The notes under the pieces are model-generated. The model ran no database searches, was not told the DNA's origin, and saw nothing but the letters and a program-made list of their open reading frames with translations. The translations under genes and the position numbers were made by a program. A stretch of DNA of 64,000 nucleotides, taken from Mixophyes australis. Its lineage: Eukaryota > Chordata > Amphibia > Anura > Limnodynastidae. This document shows, one piece after another, positions 55,892 through 64,000 of this stretch. The first letter of the stretch is position 1; the number at the start of each line of letters is the position of its first letter. The DNA lies in contig JAVHZZ010000017.1 in NCBI GenBank assembly GCA_036250195.1, positions 2,294,001-2,358,000 of the forward strand, given 5' to 3'.

Positions 55892-58624
55892 ATGTAGTAA
55901 TGTAGTAATCTATGTATGAAATGTAAAATTTACATAAATTCAAATTTGCAATATCATCCTAGACCCTAGTAAATCCTACTCTTGTTATAACAATTCACTG
56001 GATTTTCTCTGTATTCATTTTTAAAACCCATATTCTCTCTCTGTAATAACATTTACTTTTTCTGCTCCTTGTTGTCCTATTAGTGCGCACCAAGACTGGA
56101 GTCACCGCCCCCAGGATTTTATCTGGATTACAGCTCGGAGGTATTTACTAAGATACAACTTTCTAAAAATATAAGTCTTCCCATCAGTGACCACTTCACA
56201 TTATATTAATTTTACACAGATGGAACATAATTGAAGTTGAGGCCATTGGGCCTTGGTGGTGGTGGCGGTGGGAGGTCTAAAGCAACAGCAAGCTGGGTGG
56301 AGGGGTGGAGGGGTGGGGCAGAAAAATGGAATCCAGATCAGATACCAGGTACAGCAGAGGATATGTGGAAAAATCAGATTTCTATTATGCTTCTGCTTAT
56401 AATAGTAATTTTTATATCTGCGCTTGCAAAACATTTAGATTTCTGTTGAGAACATGACAAAATATCCTACCCCACACTTGCTGCCTAGGTGTGATCTTTG
56501 GCTCAAAACTATCCTTTATTCCCCACATCCCATCTCTATCTCTCTGACCCCCTGACCAACATTGCTGTGTGACTGGATCATATAGCCCACTGAGCACTTT
56601 TTACAGTTGCAATCTGACCAATATACAATATATAGCACTTAACCTCATGTATCAAACTTACATTGTCCCATAGGTTGTAAGCTTGTGAGCAGGGTCCTCT
56701 TACTTCTCTGTCTGTCTGTATTACCCAGTACTGTTTTATTACTGTGTTTGTATCCATTTGTAAAGCACTATGGAATATGCTGGCGCTATATAAATAAATG
56801 ATGATGATGATAGTACCAGAGGTAGCAAAAGTCAACACAAAGCCCAGGAGTAGAGCTGGACATCGGGAAATCTTCTACCTCCTGATAAAATTGATCTCTT
56901 TAGGATCGAGTGTTTGATTCCTGAGGGTTTCCCATTTCATGCAATGTTTGTAAATATCTGCTAAATTACACTATCAGCTACTATGATATCCTACTATTAG
57001 TCTGGGGATGGTCTTCTCATTTGTTTGGTTCACGTGAAGTGCTATCCTGTTTTACGAGTACTAGGAATGAATCTTTGGCTGTAGCTCCTAAAATTTCAGT
57101 CCATTATTGGTATTTGGCTTCCGCATGTAGATTAATATAACAGACGCAACACAAATATAATCTGCCTTGTTTGTTAAACCATGCGCATGTCCTTTTGGCT
57201 TTGTCTACCTGTTTCTTTTATTAAGCTGACATTCTGCTATCTATATGTCCTCTTTTTAATTTCTGTCCAATGCCGTCTACTTCTACTACTGGGAATGTCT
57301 TGTTATGATTGGTTACTGCAAGTTACAGCTCATCTGTGATATCTCCATCAGCTTAAAAAAACAAAACAACTTAATGCACATGCAGCCCCAGGAGTGAATT
57401 GCGTAAAACTAATGGTTGCTTCATGGTTAGGATATTGTACCTGTGTACATGGTTTACCCCATTGTGTAGTCATTCTTTTCATATGCATACATTTTATCAA
57501 CAGTCAGAATTCTCAGCATCTGATGAAGTGAAGACAACTGAAGATGCTGGATGTGAAGTTCCCATCAATGAGGTATGGTGGCTTTTTGACTTCATATTTA
57601 GATGGATTCTATTATCCTCTGCAAAAGGTCTGATTGGCGGAAACAGATAGATCAGGGGGCGGCTTTGCTAAGTGCAGATAAGGCGCACAACTGTGTCTAG
57701 TTTTGCACTGTTATTTTAATGAGTTAGTTTGGGAGGAGAAGCTGCTTTTAGGGAAGCAACTGAATATTTTGATGTTTGTATATGAGCCTTAGAGCTTCTG
57801 TAGTTCATCACATGACTTTATTAGAACACATAATGGTGAAGGAAGCTGGTAAAATTCATTATGTCCGCACAATTTGTGCTCTTTAATTAAGTTACATTCA
57901 GAGGAGGGAATTCAATTGACAGCATTACTCGTGAGAATAACGCGTTCCTTGCACTATTAATGTTACTACGGTAATAGTGCACATTATTACCGTTAGTACG
58001 GTAATCTCAACATTGATTTTCGCCTGCAGCTCTGAAAGCCTTGAGTAGAGAGCCGCGTTAAAATTATCGTACTAACGATAATAGGGCGTGGGCTGCGTTA
58101 TTCTCACGAGTAACGCTGCCAATTAAATTCCCCCATAGAACATCCAGGCCTGCGATAATAACTAATCCTTGTTACATTTACTAAGATCAGTATCAGTTTT
58201 CTTAGCAGGCTTGGACTCAAACTTTTTTCCCCTACAGAATACACATGAGAAACAGACAGCAACAGAACGTCTTCATGCTCTATGCAGCTTGGTCTCAGAC
58301 TGTACACCATCTCCACCAGAAAGACCGCATGCCTCAATTGACAACATCCCTTCTTCCGTTCCCGTGGTCATCACTACATCACCGCAGGTGGACACAAGAG
58401 AGATCACCATCGAGAATGATGCACAAGCAGATTTTTCATTCTTCTGTTTGTGCTCATGGTGCTGCCTTCCAGCAGACCAGCAGCAGCGGAGGCAACAGCA
58501 AACATCTGGCCCCCGGAGATCTCGTCTTCAGTCCCTGTGGAGGTGGATTCGTAAAAGATGTGGAAGGGTGGTTTCTGCGAGCAACATCAGTGGAAACCAA
58601 GACAATGGCAGCGCTGGGAACTGA
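50432..58624 (+). CDS. Unrecognised multi-exon gene with tandem module exons (copy 2, full)
   Basis: Exons: 50400-50471 (ATG at 50432), 51780-51871, 53302-53361, 54029-54088, 54292-54351, 54856-54915, 56084-56140, 57504-57572 and 58238-58624 (stop). Phases are 1 after the first exon and 0 thereafter, and every exon is open in that frame, giving about 294 residues. The five middle exons encode Ser/Pro modules of 19-20 residues ending SSSE or similar; their introns are also homologous, so they arose by tandem duplication. The C-terminus has a Cys/Trp patch and a basic stretch. I recognise no domain, signal peptide or membrane segment. It shares a neighbourhood with a zinc-finger gene but has no finger. 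Confidence 0.55.
51780..51871 (+). CDS. Second coding exon
   Basis: Acceptor TTGTCTCCCCAG, donor GTAAAA, 92 nt. Only one frame is open: PEAVMETLVGDPNDTSRR, then NKENIAGHSIAE. It enters in phase 1 and leaves in phase 0. Confidence 0.55.
52216..52974. mobile_element. MITE with 3-bp target duplication (TAT), carrying a nested MITE
   Basis: Outer ends GGGCCAGATTCATGTTCAGA and, inverted, GGGCCTGATTCAAGTCCGAA; TAT flanks (52213-52215, 52975-52977). Inside, about 52340-52651, is a copy of the 49998-50292 family (shared CAACATGGTTTTGCCAAG and TCCTTAACGAATCAGG end). It lies in an intron of the unrecognised gene. Confidence 0.7.
53302..53361 (+). CDS. Module exon 1 (60 nt)
   Basis: Acceptor TTGTCTTAG, donor GTATTT. 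Reads ESVSSPKSPPQGFYVGSSSE, phase 0-0. The intron that follows contains a three-unit diverged repeat around TTAATTAATATTAGTGCCCC (53570-53690). Confidence 0.6.
54029..54088 (+). CDS. Module exon 2 (60 nt)
   Basis: Reads ESVSRQQSPPRVFYMGSSSE, phase 0-0. Exon and flanking introns are the closest relatives of module exon 1 (shared CTACATATATAACTTTCTAA after the donor). Confidence 0.6.
54292..54351 (+). CDS. Module exon 3 (60 nt)
   Basis: Reads EDVPSAGSAPPGVHLDSSLA, phase 0-0, with the strongest donor of the set (GTAAGT). Confidence 0.6.
54856..54915 (+). CDS. Module exon 4 (60 nt)
   Basis: Reads CRAPTPDTALEKYLLNYTFK, phase 0-0. The most diverged module; it lacks the SSSE ending but keeps the P..P..YL spacing. 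Donor GTATGT. Confidence 0.55.
56084..56140 (+). CDS. Module exon 5 (57 nt), copy 2
   Basis: Reads CAPRLESPPPGFYLDYSSE; one codon shorter than the other modules. Copy 1 counterpart at 1016-1072 has Asn where this has Tyr. Acceptor CCTATTAG, donor GTATTT. Confidence 0.6.
57504..57572 (+). CDS. 69-nt exon, copy 2
   Basis: Identical to 2428-2496: 23 codons, SEFSASDEVKTTEDAG and on, phase 0-0. Confidence 0.55.
58238..58624 (+). CDS. Terminal coding exon, copy 2
   Basis: Same as 3162-3548 with three base differences. TGA at 58622-58624. No AATAAA was found in the 700 bp that follow, so the transcript end, or a further splice at the donor-like AGGGTGAGC at about 58645, is unknown. Confidence 0.55.
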   Translation, partial: NTHEKQTATERLHALCSLVSDCTPSPPERPHASIDNIPSSVPVVITTSPQVDTREITIENDAQADFSFFCLCSWCCLPADQQQRRQQQTSGPRRSRLQSLWRWIRKRCGRVVSASNISGNQDNGSAGN

Positions 58625-59360
58625 GACATACCATCATGCGGCATACAGGGTGAGCTCATGTCTTGCACTGAAGGGTTAAGTTGTTACATAGTCTGATTCT
58701 ACACATACTAACCTAGGAAACACCTATATTGTACTGATGCACTATCCACAATGTTCTACACATATATACACCAAGAAAATAATAATCAGATTCTGTTGGC
58801 TGAATCCCAAGGATTCAACTAAACACAAATCTTCCTAAACCTGCTAGGAATTATCCACATTTTAATCCAAATTCAGGATTCTGTACATCAATATATTTTA
58901 CATATAATACATTTTCCACATTTAGAAATATAGCTGTAACATAAGTCTTCTAGTTTTACTCTTTCCTTCACCATCAGCCATCTAAAGATACAATATATTT
59001 ACATAAATTAGTGGTCTTAAGTATGGATTTAACCAAATCTACCAGAGATCTTTAATTCTTCATATAAAACCTGCACATACTACAAATGTATTAGAAACAT
59101 GAAATTATCTGATAGAAGAGGACTAGTGACTGTATCCGTCAGTGCAAGACATTTCCCCTGTTCATGAGCACGGAAAGATGGACACTGTTGCTGATTTAAC
59201 ACCAGATGTTTCATATAGATATATAGATATATAAATATATAGATCTAATTGTTTAATTTAGATATACAGATATAGATGTTTATGTAATATGCTTAAAATA
59301 TTGGTAGTTACAAAAAAACAAAAAAAACAAAAAAAATATTATAAGAGTAAGAGAGGGCTG

Positions 59361-59619
59361 GGATTAGTAGTGATATAAACACTGAGGGTGCATGTAGATG
59401 AAAAGGTTAAGGTGACTGGCGGGTCAGGTTCAGGGCAGGATCATGCGTCCTCCCTGGCAGGTCATCGAGTGTCCCCTGCACGATTGCCTCAAATTTAGTT
59501 GACCCAGGTCAGCGAGCAGGTCCAGTCGCGGTCGGCTGACCGTAGTTTGTTTACTTTAGCACTGTTGGTGGATGCGGGGACTGCGGCTCCTGGGCCGGGG
59601 AGCTCTCTATCTGTTTCTC
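59361..59619 (+). mobile_element. Ngaro 5' fragment in copy 2
   Basis: Equivalent to 4285-4543, with the start of the gag-like ORF (59499 on). It is cut by the gypsy LTR after TTTCTC. The remainder may follow beyond the window. Confidence 0.75.
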
Positions 59620-60243
59620 TGTCACGACTGATAGTGGGTACCTGCTGTTGTTGGCGCAACTCAGAGGAAGGCGCGGAGTCTAACGTGCCCCTGGTATTCA
59701 CCAGGAACCCCCGCAAGGAAGTATGGACTCCGCTGCAGGGACACGCAGGTCGCGGTCCTTCCTAGAGTCCACAGCGAGATACAAGGAGGTGTCAGACAGG
59801 CCGGGTCAGCAACGTTCAGGTAGAAGAGGTACAAAGGGAAATCCAGAAGAATGGTGAGGCAAGCCGGGTCGGTAACTTTCAGGGAGAACAGTACAAAGGC
59901 AGAATCCAAATAGGGGTGGTCAAACGGTCCGGGTCAAAAGGTCACAAGCAGCACGAGGATAGTCAGGAACGAATACAGCAACTGGTATACACAAACGCTG
60001 GAGGCAGGAAGACCTGATACTCTGGCACTGGTGAGAGGGCAGGAAGAGGTTTAAATACTGTGGTAACCCAATCAGAATCAGCGCTGCAGCGCTGTCATAC
60101 CTGCCGCCGGGAATCCTTCATAGCGTCCCGTTGCCTAGCAACGGGGCGCGTAATCACACCCAGAGGTCGGACGGCAGGGGGATCCGGAAGTGATGCGTCT
60201 GGTTGCTATGCAGACAGGCGGCCGTACGGAACGGCGCCTGACA
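59620..60243 (-). repeat. 3' LTR of the gypsy element
   Basis: 624 bp with 5-bp inverted ends TGTCA/TGACA. On the minus strand it follows a purine tract (GGAGGAGGAAGAGGAGGG, about 60245-60267), the expected priming site. The internal text AGGTTTAAATACTGTGG may hold promoter elements. The other LTR is not in the window, so their divergence cannot be judged. Confidence 0.9.
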
Positions 60244-62174
60244 GTATACCCTCCTCTTCCTCCTCCTGTTTGAAGGAACATTTTAAGAATTCTAGGAGCG
60301 TGAAGGTCCTGCTTGTCCACCCATGATCTCTCCTCTGGGCCAAATCCTTTCCAATGGACAAGAAATTGCTGTTTGCCACGAAGAATGCGAGAGGCCAAGA
60401 TCCGATTGACTTCGAATTCAGTTCCAGAAGAGGTTTGTATTGGTGGGGGACGACAGGGAGGTCGATAGAATTTATTGAGTAGCACTGGTCGTAGTAATGA
60501 GACATGAAAAGTATTATGACATCTCAGAGAAGGAGGAAGTTTCAATTTAAAGCATACAGGATTAATTACTTGCATGATGGTGTACGGGCCAATAAATCGA
60601 GGAGCCATCTTCATAGAAGGAACTTTTAGTCTTAGGTCCCGGGTGGATAGCCATACTTGGTCTCCCACCTTTAAGAGAGGAGTGGCCCTCCGATGACGAT
60701 CTGCAAAGATTTTGTGATGCTGAGTAGCCTTGAGTAAAGCCATCTTAGTCTTAGCCCAAATGAGAGAAAACTCCCGATAAAGAGTATCTACGGCTGGAAC
60801 CGGTGAAGAGGACACTGGAAAAGGATCCGGAAACACAGGATGACTTCCATATACAATAAAGAATGGGGAGAATCCGGTAGACTCATGAATGTGTTGGTTA
60901 TGGGAGAACTCCGCCCAAGGAAGTAATTGAGACCATTTATTCTGGTTGTCAGAGGTAAAACAGCGAAGAAATGTCTCGAGGTCCTGATTGATTCGCTCCG
61001 TCTGTCCATTGGTTTGAGGATGATATCCCGAAGAGAATTTCAATTCTATGTTCAATTTCCTACAAAAGGTTCTCCAAAAACGGGATGTGAATTGGACTCC
61101 ACGGTCCGAAATGATCTCCTTCGGGCAACCATGTAATCTGAATATCTCCTTGATAAAGATATCTGCCAGACGACTGGCCGTGGGCAGTCCAGTTAGAGGA
61201 ATAAAATGTGCCATCTTCGAAAATCGATCAATAACCACCCAGATAGTGGTAAACCCTGCACTGTGGGGTAGGTCTGTGATAAAATCCATGGCCACACTTT
61301 CCCAAGGAGCATCGGGGATAGGGAGTGGACGAAGATGGCCTGCCGGGACTCTTCTACAAGTCTTGTGTTGAGCACAAGTAGTGCAGGAAGCAATAAATTT
61401 ACAAATATCGGCACGTACAGTAGGCCACCAGAAGCGACGGCAAAGCAACGATGTTGTCTTCTTTATTCCAGCATGGCCGGCAATGCGGGATGAATGAGCC
61501 CACTGCAGGGTCTTGAGCCGGAGATGAGGTTCCACGAATGACCGGCCTGGAGGAGGAGAGGACGTTTTGGTCCTAGTGAGGGCTACAATATTAGAAGGAT
61601 CAATAATATGCTGAGGAACCAACGGTCTTAAACGATCGGAATCGTCAAATGAGCGAGATAATGCATCGGCACGTCCGTTCTTGGCTCCAGGGCAGAATGT
61701 GAGCTTCATGTTAAATCGAGCAAAGAAGGATGCCCAGCGGGCTTGCCGAGGATTAAGGCAACGAGCCTCTTGAATGAACACTAGGTTCCGATGGTCGGTA
61801 AACACAGTAACAGGAAATATAGCCCCCTCCAACAGATGTCGCCATTCCTCCAGAGCCGCCTTGATGGCCAGTAACTCCTTGTCCCCTATTCCATAATTAC
61901 ATTCACTTGGAAGAAATCGTCTGGAGAAAAACCCACACGGGTTGTGTGAGCCAGCAGGAGACTCTTGAAAAAGCACCGCCCCAATGCCTACAGAGGATGC
62001 ATCTACCTCTAAGAAGAAAGGTCGTTCTTGATCTGGCTGGGACAGAACTGGAGCTGAAGAAAATGCTTTCTTTAAGGTTATGAAGGCAGACATGGCTTCC
62101 GAGGACCAAACCCTGGGGTTGGCAGTCTTCCTGGTTAAAGCTGTAATGGGAGCTATAATGGTGGAGAATCCCTA
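60135..62174 (-). pseudogene. Gypsy pol: RNase H, integrase and chromodomain
   Basis: The frame from 62093 to 60135 (652 codons) begins in RNase H (FFLEVDASSVGIGAVLFQ, YGIGDKELLAI, FTDHRNLVFI), continues with the integrase zinc-binding HHCC region (HAGIKKT...CTTCAQHK) and core (AMDFITDLP, ISDRGVQFTS, NGQTERINQDLE), and ends with a chromodomain (EVNRILASRI...FLVHWKGFGPEERSW). It is joined in frame to the reverse transcriptase ORF except for one TAG at 62172-62174. It runs into the LTR, where the last residues are encoded. Confidence 0.9.
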
Positions 62175-63596
62175 AATAAATTGGCGATAATAGTTTGCAA
62201 AGCCAATGAACCTTTGAATCGCTTTAAGGCCTTGTGGCTGAGGCCAGTCCAGAATAGCTGACACCTTGGTGGGATCCATACAAAGACCTTGACCCGACAC
62301 AATGAAACCAAGAAAAGGTACCTGGCTAATCTCAAACACACATTTCTCCAGCTTGCAGTAGAGGTGATGTTTCCGGAGTCTACGTAAGACCTCCTTTACT
62401 TGTTCCTGATGAGTTTTCAGATCTTTAGAAAATATTAATATATTGTCTAAATACACTACCACAGAAGTGTATAACAGGTCATGAAAGATATCGTTAACAA
62501 AGGTTTGGAAGATGGCTGGGGCGTTGCAGAGGCCGAAGGGCATCACCAGGTACTCAAAATGTCCATCTCTGGTGTTAAAGGCCGTTTTCCATTCGTCCCT
62601 CTTCTTGATGCGAATCAAATTATAGGCCCCACGGAGATCTAATTTGGAAAAAATTTGAGATCCACTGAGTTTGTCAAAGAGGTCGGAGATGAGAGGTAGT
62701 GGATATCGATTTTTGACAGTGATGCGGTTGAGAGGACGATAATCAATACAAGGCCGAAGAGACCCATCCTTCTTCTTAACGAAAAAAAACCCTGCACCCG
62801 CTGGGGAAGTGGATTTGCGGATAAATCCCCGTTTCAGGTTTTCCGAAATATATTGAGACATGGCTGACGTCTCTGGACGAGATAAAGGGTAGGTCCGCCC
62901 TTTGGGGATGGGTTGGTCAGGAGATAAAACAATAGCGCAATCCCAGGGACGATGAGGAGGCAAGATCTCCGCTTCCACCTTACTGAATACATCTTGGAAT
63001 TCCATATAGGCCTCAGGAAGGTGGGTTAGCTCGGAATGAGCCATTACTTGACATTTTGAAGGCAAGACTCTAGACAGACATTCAAAGCGACATCCTGAAC
63101 CCCACGACATAACTTGAGCGTGGTCCCAATCCATCTGAGGAGAATGCTTTCTCAGCCACGGTAGCCCCAAGATGAGGGTATTAATGGACCTCGGCAACAC
63201 CAAAAGTTGGATCATCTCGCTATGAAGTACTCCTACCATCAACCGAACAGGAGAAGTCACGGAGGAGATGGAGCCGTGGGTGACACGACTACCGTCGACT
63301 GCCGTCAGAGATAACGGTTGAGGCAATGGGTTTAAAGGTATTTGGAGCTGCGAAGCTAGATCCGCCGAAATGAAGTTCCCGGAGGAGCCGGAGTCCACAA
63401 AGGCCGTGGTGGAAAAGGTACCCTTGGGGGTGCTCAGGATGACAGCCATCTGAAATTCTGGGGAATTTTCTTTAGAATAGGGAGCAACTGTGGATTCTCC
63501 TAAAACGGCCTCCCCACCACCGTTTAGGAGGAAGAGTTTCCCGGTTTCTTGGGACAAACTCTTAGCAGGTGTCCCGGATCTCCACAATACAGACAC
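62172..63596 (-). pseudogene. Gypsy pol: protease and reverse transcriptase
   Basis: A 474-codon frame. AFVDSGSSGNFIS is the aspartic protease site (DSG); LILGLPWLRKHSP is its second half. The reverse transcriptase shows YPLPLISDLFDKL, FSKLDLRGAYNLIRI (motif A), MPFGLCNAPAIFQ (motif B) and VVYLDNILIFS, where the family has YLDD, so one catalytic Asp is Asn (GAT to AAT). It ends at TAG 62174-62172. It overlaps gag by about 70 nt in the -1 frame, as for gypsy elements using frameshifting. The ATG at 63596 need not be a start. Confidence 0.9.
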
Positions 63597-63999
63597 AGGC
63601 GTTGTTTGAAGCGTCTCTCCCTCTCTTCAAGGGATAATTTAGAGCGTCCTACTTGCATTGGTTCGTCCACTGGCAGGATGGGATTTTGGAACTGGGGTGC
63701 TAACCGTGGTATGAACCGTTTGCCAGGAGAGCGTTCCTGCGTGCGCTCTTGGTAGCGCAAATCCACCTTTATGCACATGGAGATGAGGGAATCTAACTCG
63801 GCCGGGAGTTCTCTGGAAATTAGCTCATCCTTAATCCGGTCAACCAGACCTTGCCAAAAGGTTGCCACCAGTGCTTCGTTATTCCATTTTAACTCGGAAG
63901 CCAGGGTCCGAAATTGAACTGCGTATTGCCCCACGGACAGGTCACCTTGGCGGAGGTTTAACAAGCTAGTAGCTGCAGAAGCAACTCTTCCGGGATCAT
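63524..63999 (-). CDS. Gypsy gag, C-terminal part
   Basis: Open frame running off the window edge. It contains LRQGDLSVGQYAVQFRTLA and WNNEALVATFWQGLVDRIKD, typical of the capsid region of chromovirus gag, then an Arg-rich segment and a zinc knuckle CLYCGDPGHLLRVC (CX2CX4HX4C) before the stop at 63524. Pol follows in the -1 frame with overlap. No stop is seen in this part. Confidence 0.88.
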   Translation of the reverse strand, partial: DPGRVASAATSLLNLRQGDLSVGQYAVQFRTLASELKWNNEALVATFWQGLVDRIKDELISRELPAELDSLISMCIKVDLRYQERTQERSPGKRFIPRLAPQFQNPILPVDEPMQVGRSKLSLEERERRFKQRLCLYCGDPGHLLRVCPKKPGNSSS

Positions 64000-64000
64000 C

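Larger units (their letters stand above)
55108..59619 (+). repeat. Segmental duplication, copy 2
   Basis: Partner of 1-4543 in direct orientation. It contains module exon 5, the 69-nt exon and the terminal exon, the LINE end (56651-56813), the inverted-end MITE (57903-58136) and the Ngaro 5' end (59361-59619). It is ended by the gypsy LTR at 59620. Confidence 0.95.
59620..64000 (-). mobile_element. Ty3/gypsy chromodomain retrotransposon (5' part outside window)
   Basis: Read on the minus strand: gag C-terminal part, protease, reverse transcriptase, RNase H, integrase, chromodomain, polypurine tract and 3' LTR. The order is that of chromoviruses. It inserted into the Ngaro 5' fragment of copy 2, and copy 1 has no insertion there. 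Two defects are visible in pol: a TAG and a changed catalytic Asp. The 5' LTR and gag start lie beyond 64000. Confidence 0.92.

Noticed and set aside
60135..60505. Separate gene at the end of the gypsy pol (99-codon alternative frame)
   Set aside because: It overlaps the chromodomain frame and shows no motif; shadow ORF.

Overview
The window looks like a gene-poor, transposon-dense piece of a vertebrate genome, most likely an anuran amphibian. The evidence is a minus-strand C2H2 zinc-finger gene whose exons (KRAB-like box, short linker modules, finger exon) match the frog multi-finger layout as I know it. Alongside it are tyrosine-recombinase retrotransposons of both DIRS and Ngaro type, Penelope-like elements, L2/CR1-like and L1-like LINEs, a chromodomain Ty3/gypsy element, and many MITEs. 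There are no bacterial operons, and the long ORFs are nearly all transposon-derived.

Layout. 1-4543 is copy 1 of a segmental duplication whose second copy is 55108-59619 (offset about 55.08 kb). 4285-9345 is an old Ngaro element split by a younger, internally deleted Ngaro (5404-8442) that keeps the full A1...B1-A2-B2 split repeats. 9370-14370 is a decayed gypsy gag/protease region invaded by an LTR and a Penelope-like element with 300-bp inverted arms. 16-27 kb holds MITEs, Ngaro relics, two L2-like LINEs of one family, a Tc1/mariner relic, a hAT MITE with a perfect 8-bp target duplication, a hammerhead-ribozyme-like motif and a second Penelope fragment. 27943-32389 is an almost complete DIRS element (gag, reverse transcriptase, tyrosine recombinase, inverted termini and internal complementary region), with an internal deletion.

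Host genes. A zinc-finger gene runs on the minus strand from about 42.7 kb down to 33.34 kb. A two-exon cassette in it is tandemly triplicated with a 418-bp period, each copy keeping phases that splice in frame. It has an in-frame TAG in an upstream exon and a 1-bp deletion before the last finger, so this copy may be a pseudogene or a changed allele. On the plus strand, 50.4-58.6 kb holds an unrecognised multi-exon gene of about 294 codons by my reading. It consists of an ATG exon, a 92-nt exon, five tandem 57-60-nt exons coding for a Ser/Pro-rich module of about 20 residues, a 69-nt exon and a 387-nt terminal coding exon. All junction phases agree. Its last three exons are also present in copy 1 at the left edge. 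A duplicated CCAAT-containing segment with a donor site lies upstream at 48.0-49.3 kb and could be its promoter and first exon.

The right end (59620-64000) is a minus-strand Ty3/gypsy chromovirus-type element inserted into the Ngaro 5' end of copy 2. It has a full 3' LTR, integrase with chromodomain, RNase H, reverse transcriptase, protease and gag, and at least two inactivating changes. All splice sites, boundaries and similarity statements are by eye; no alignment or database search was run.
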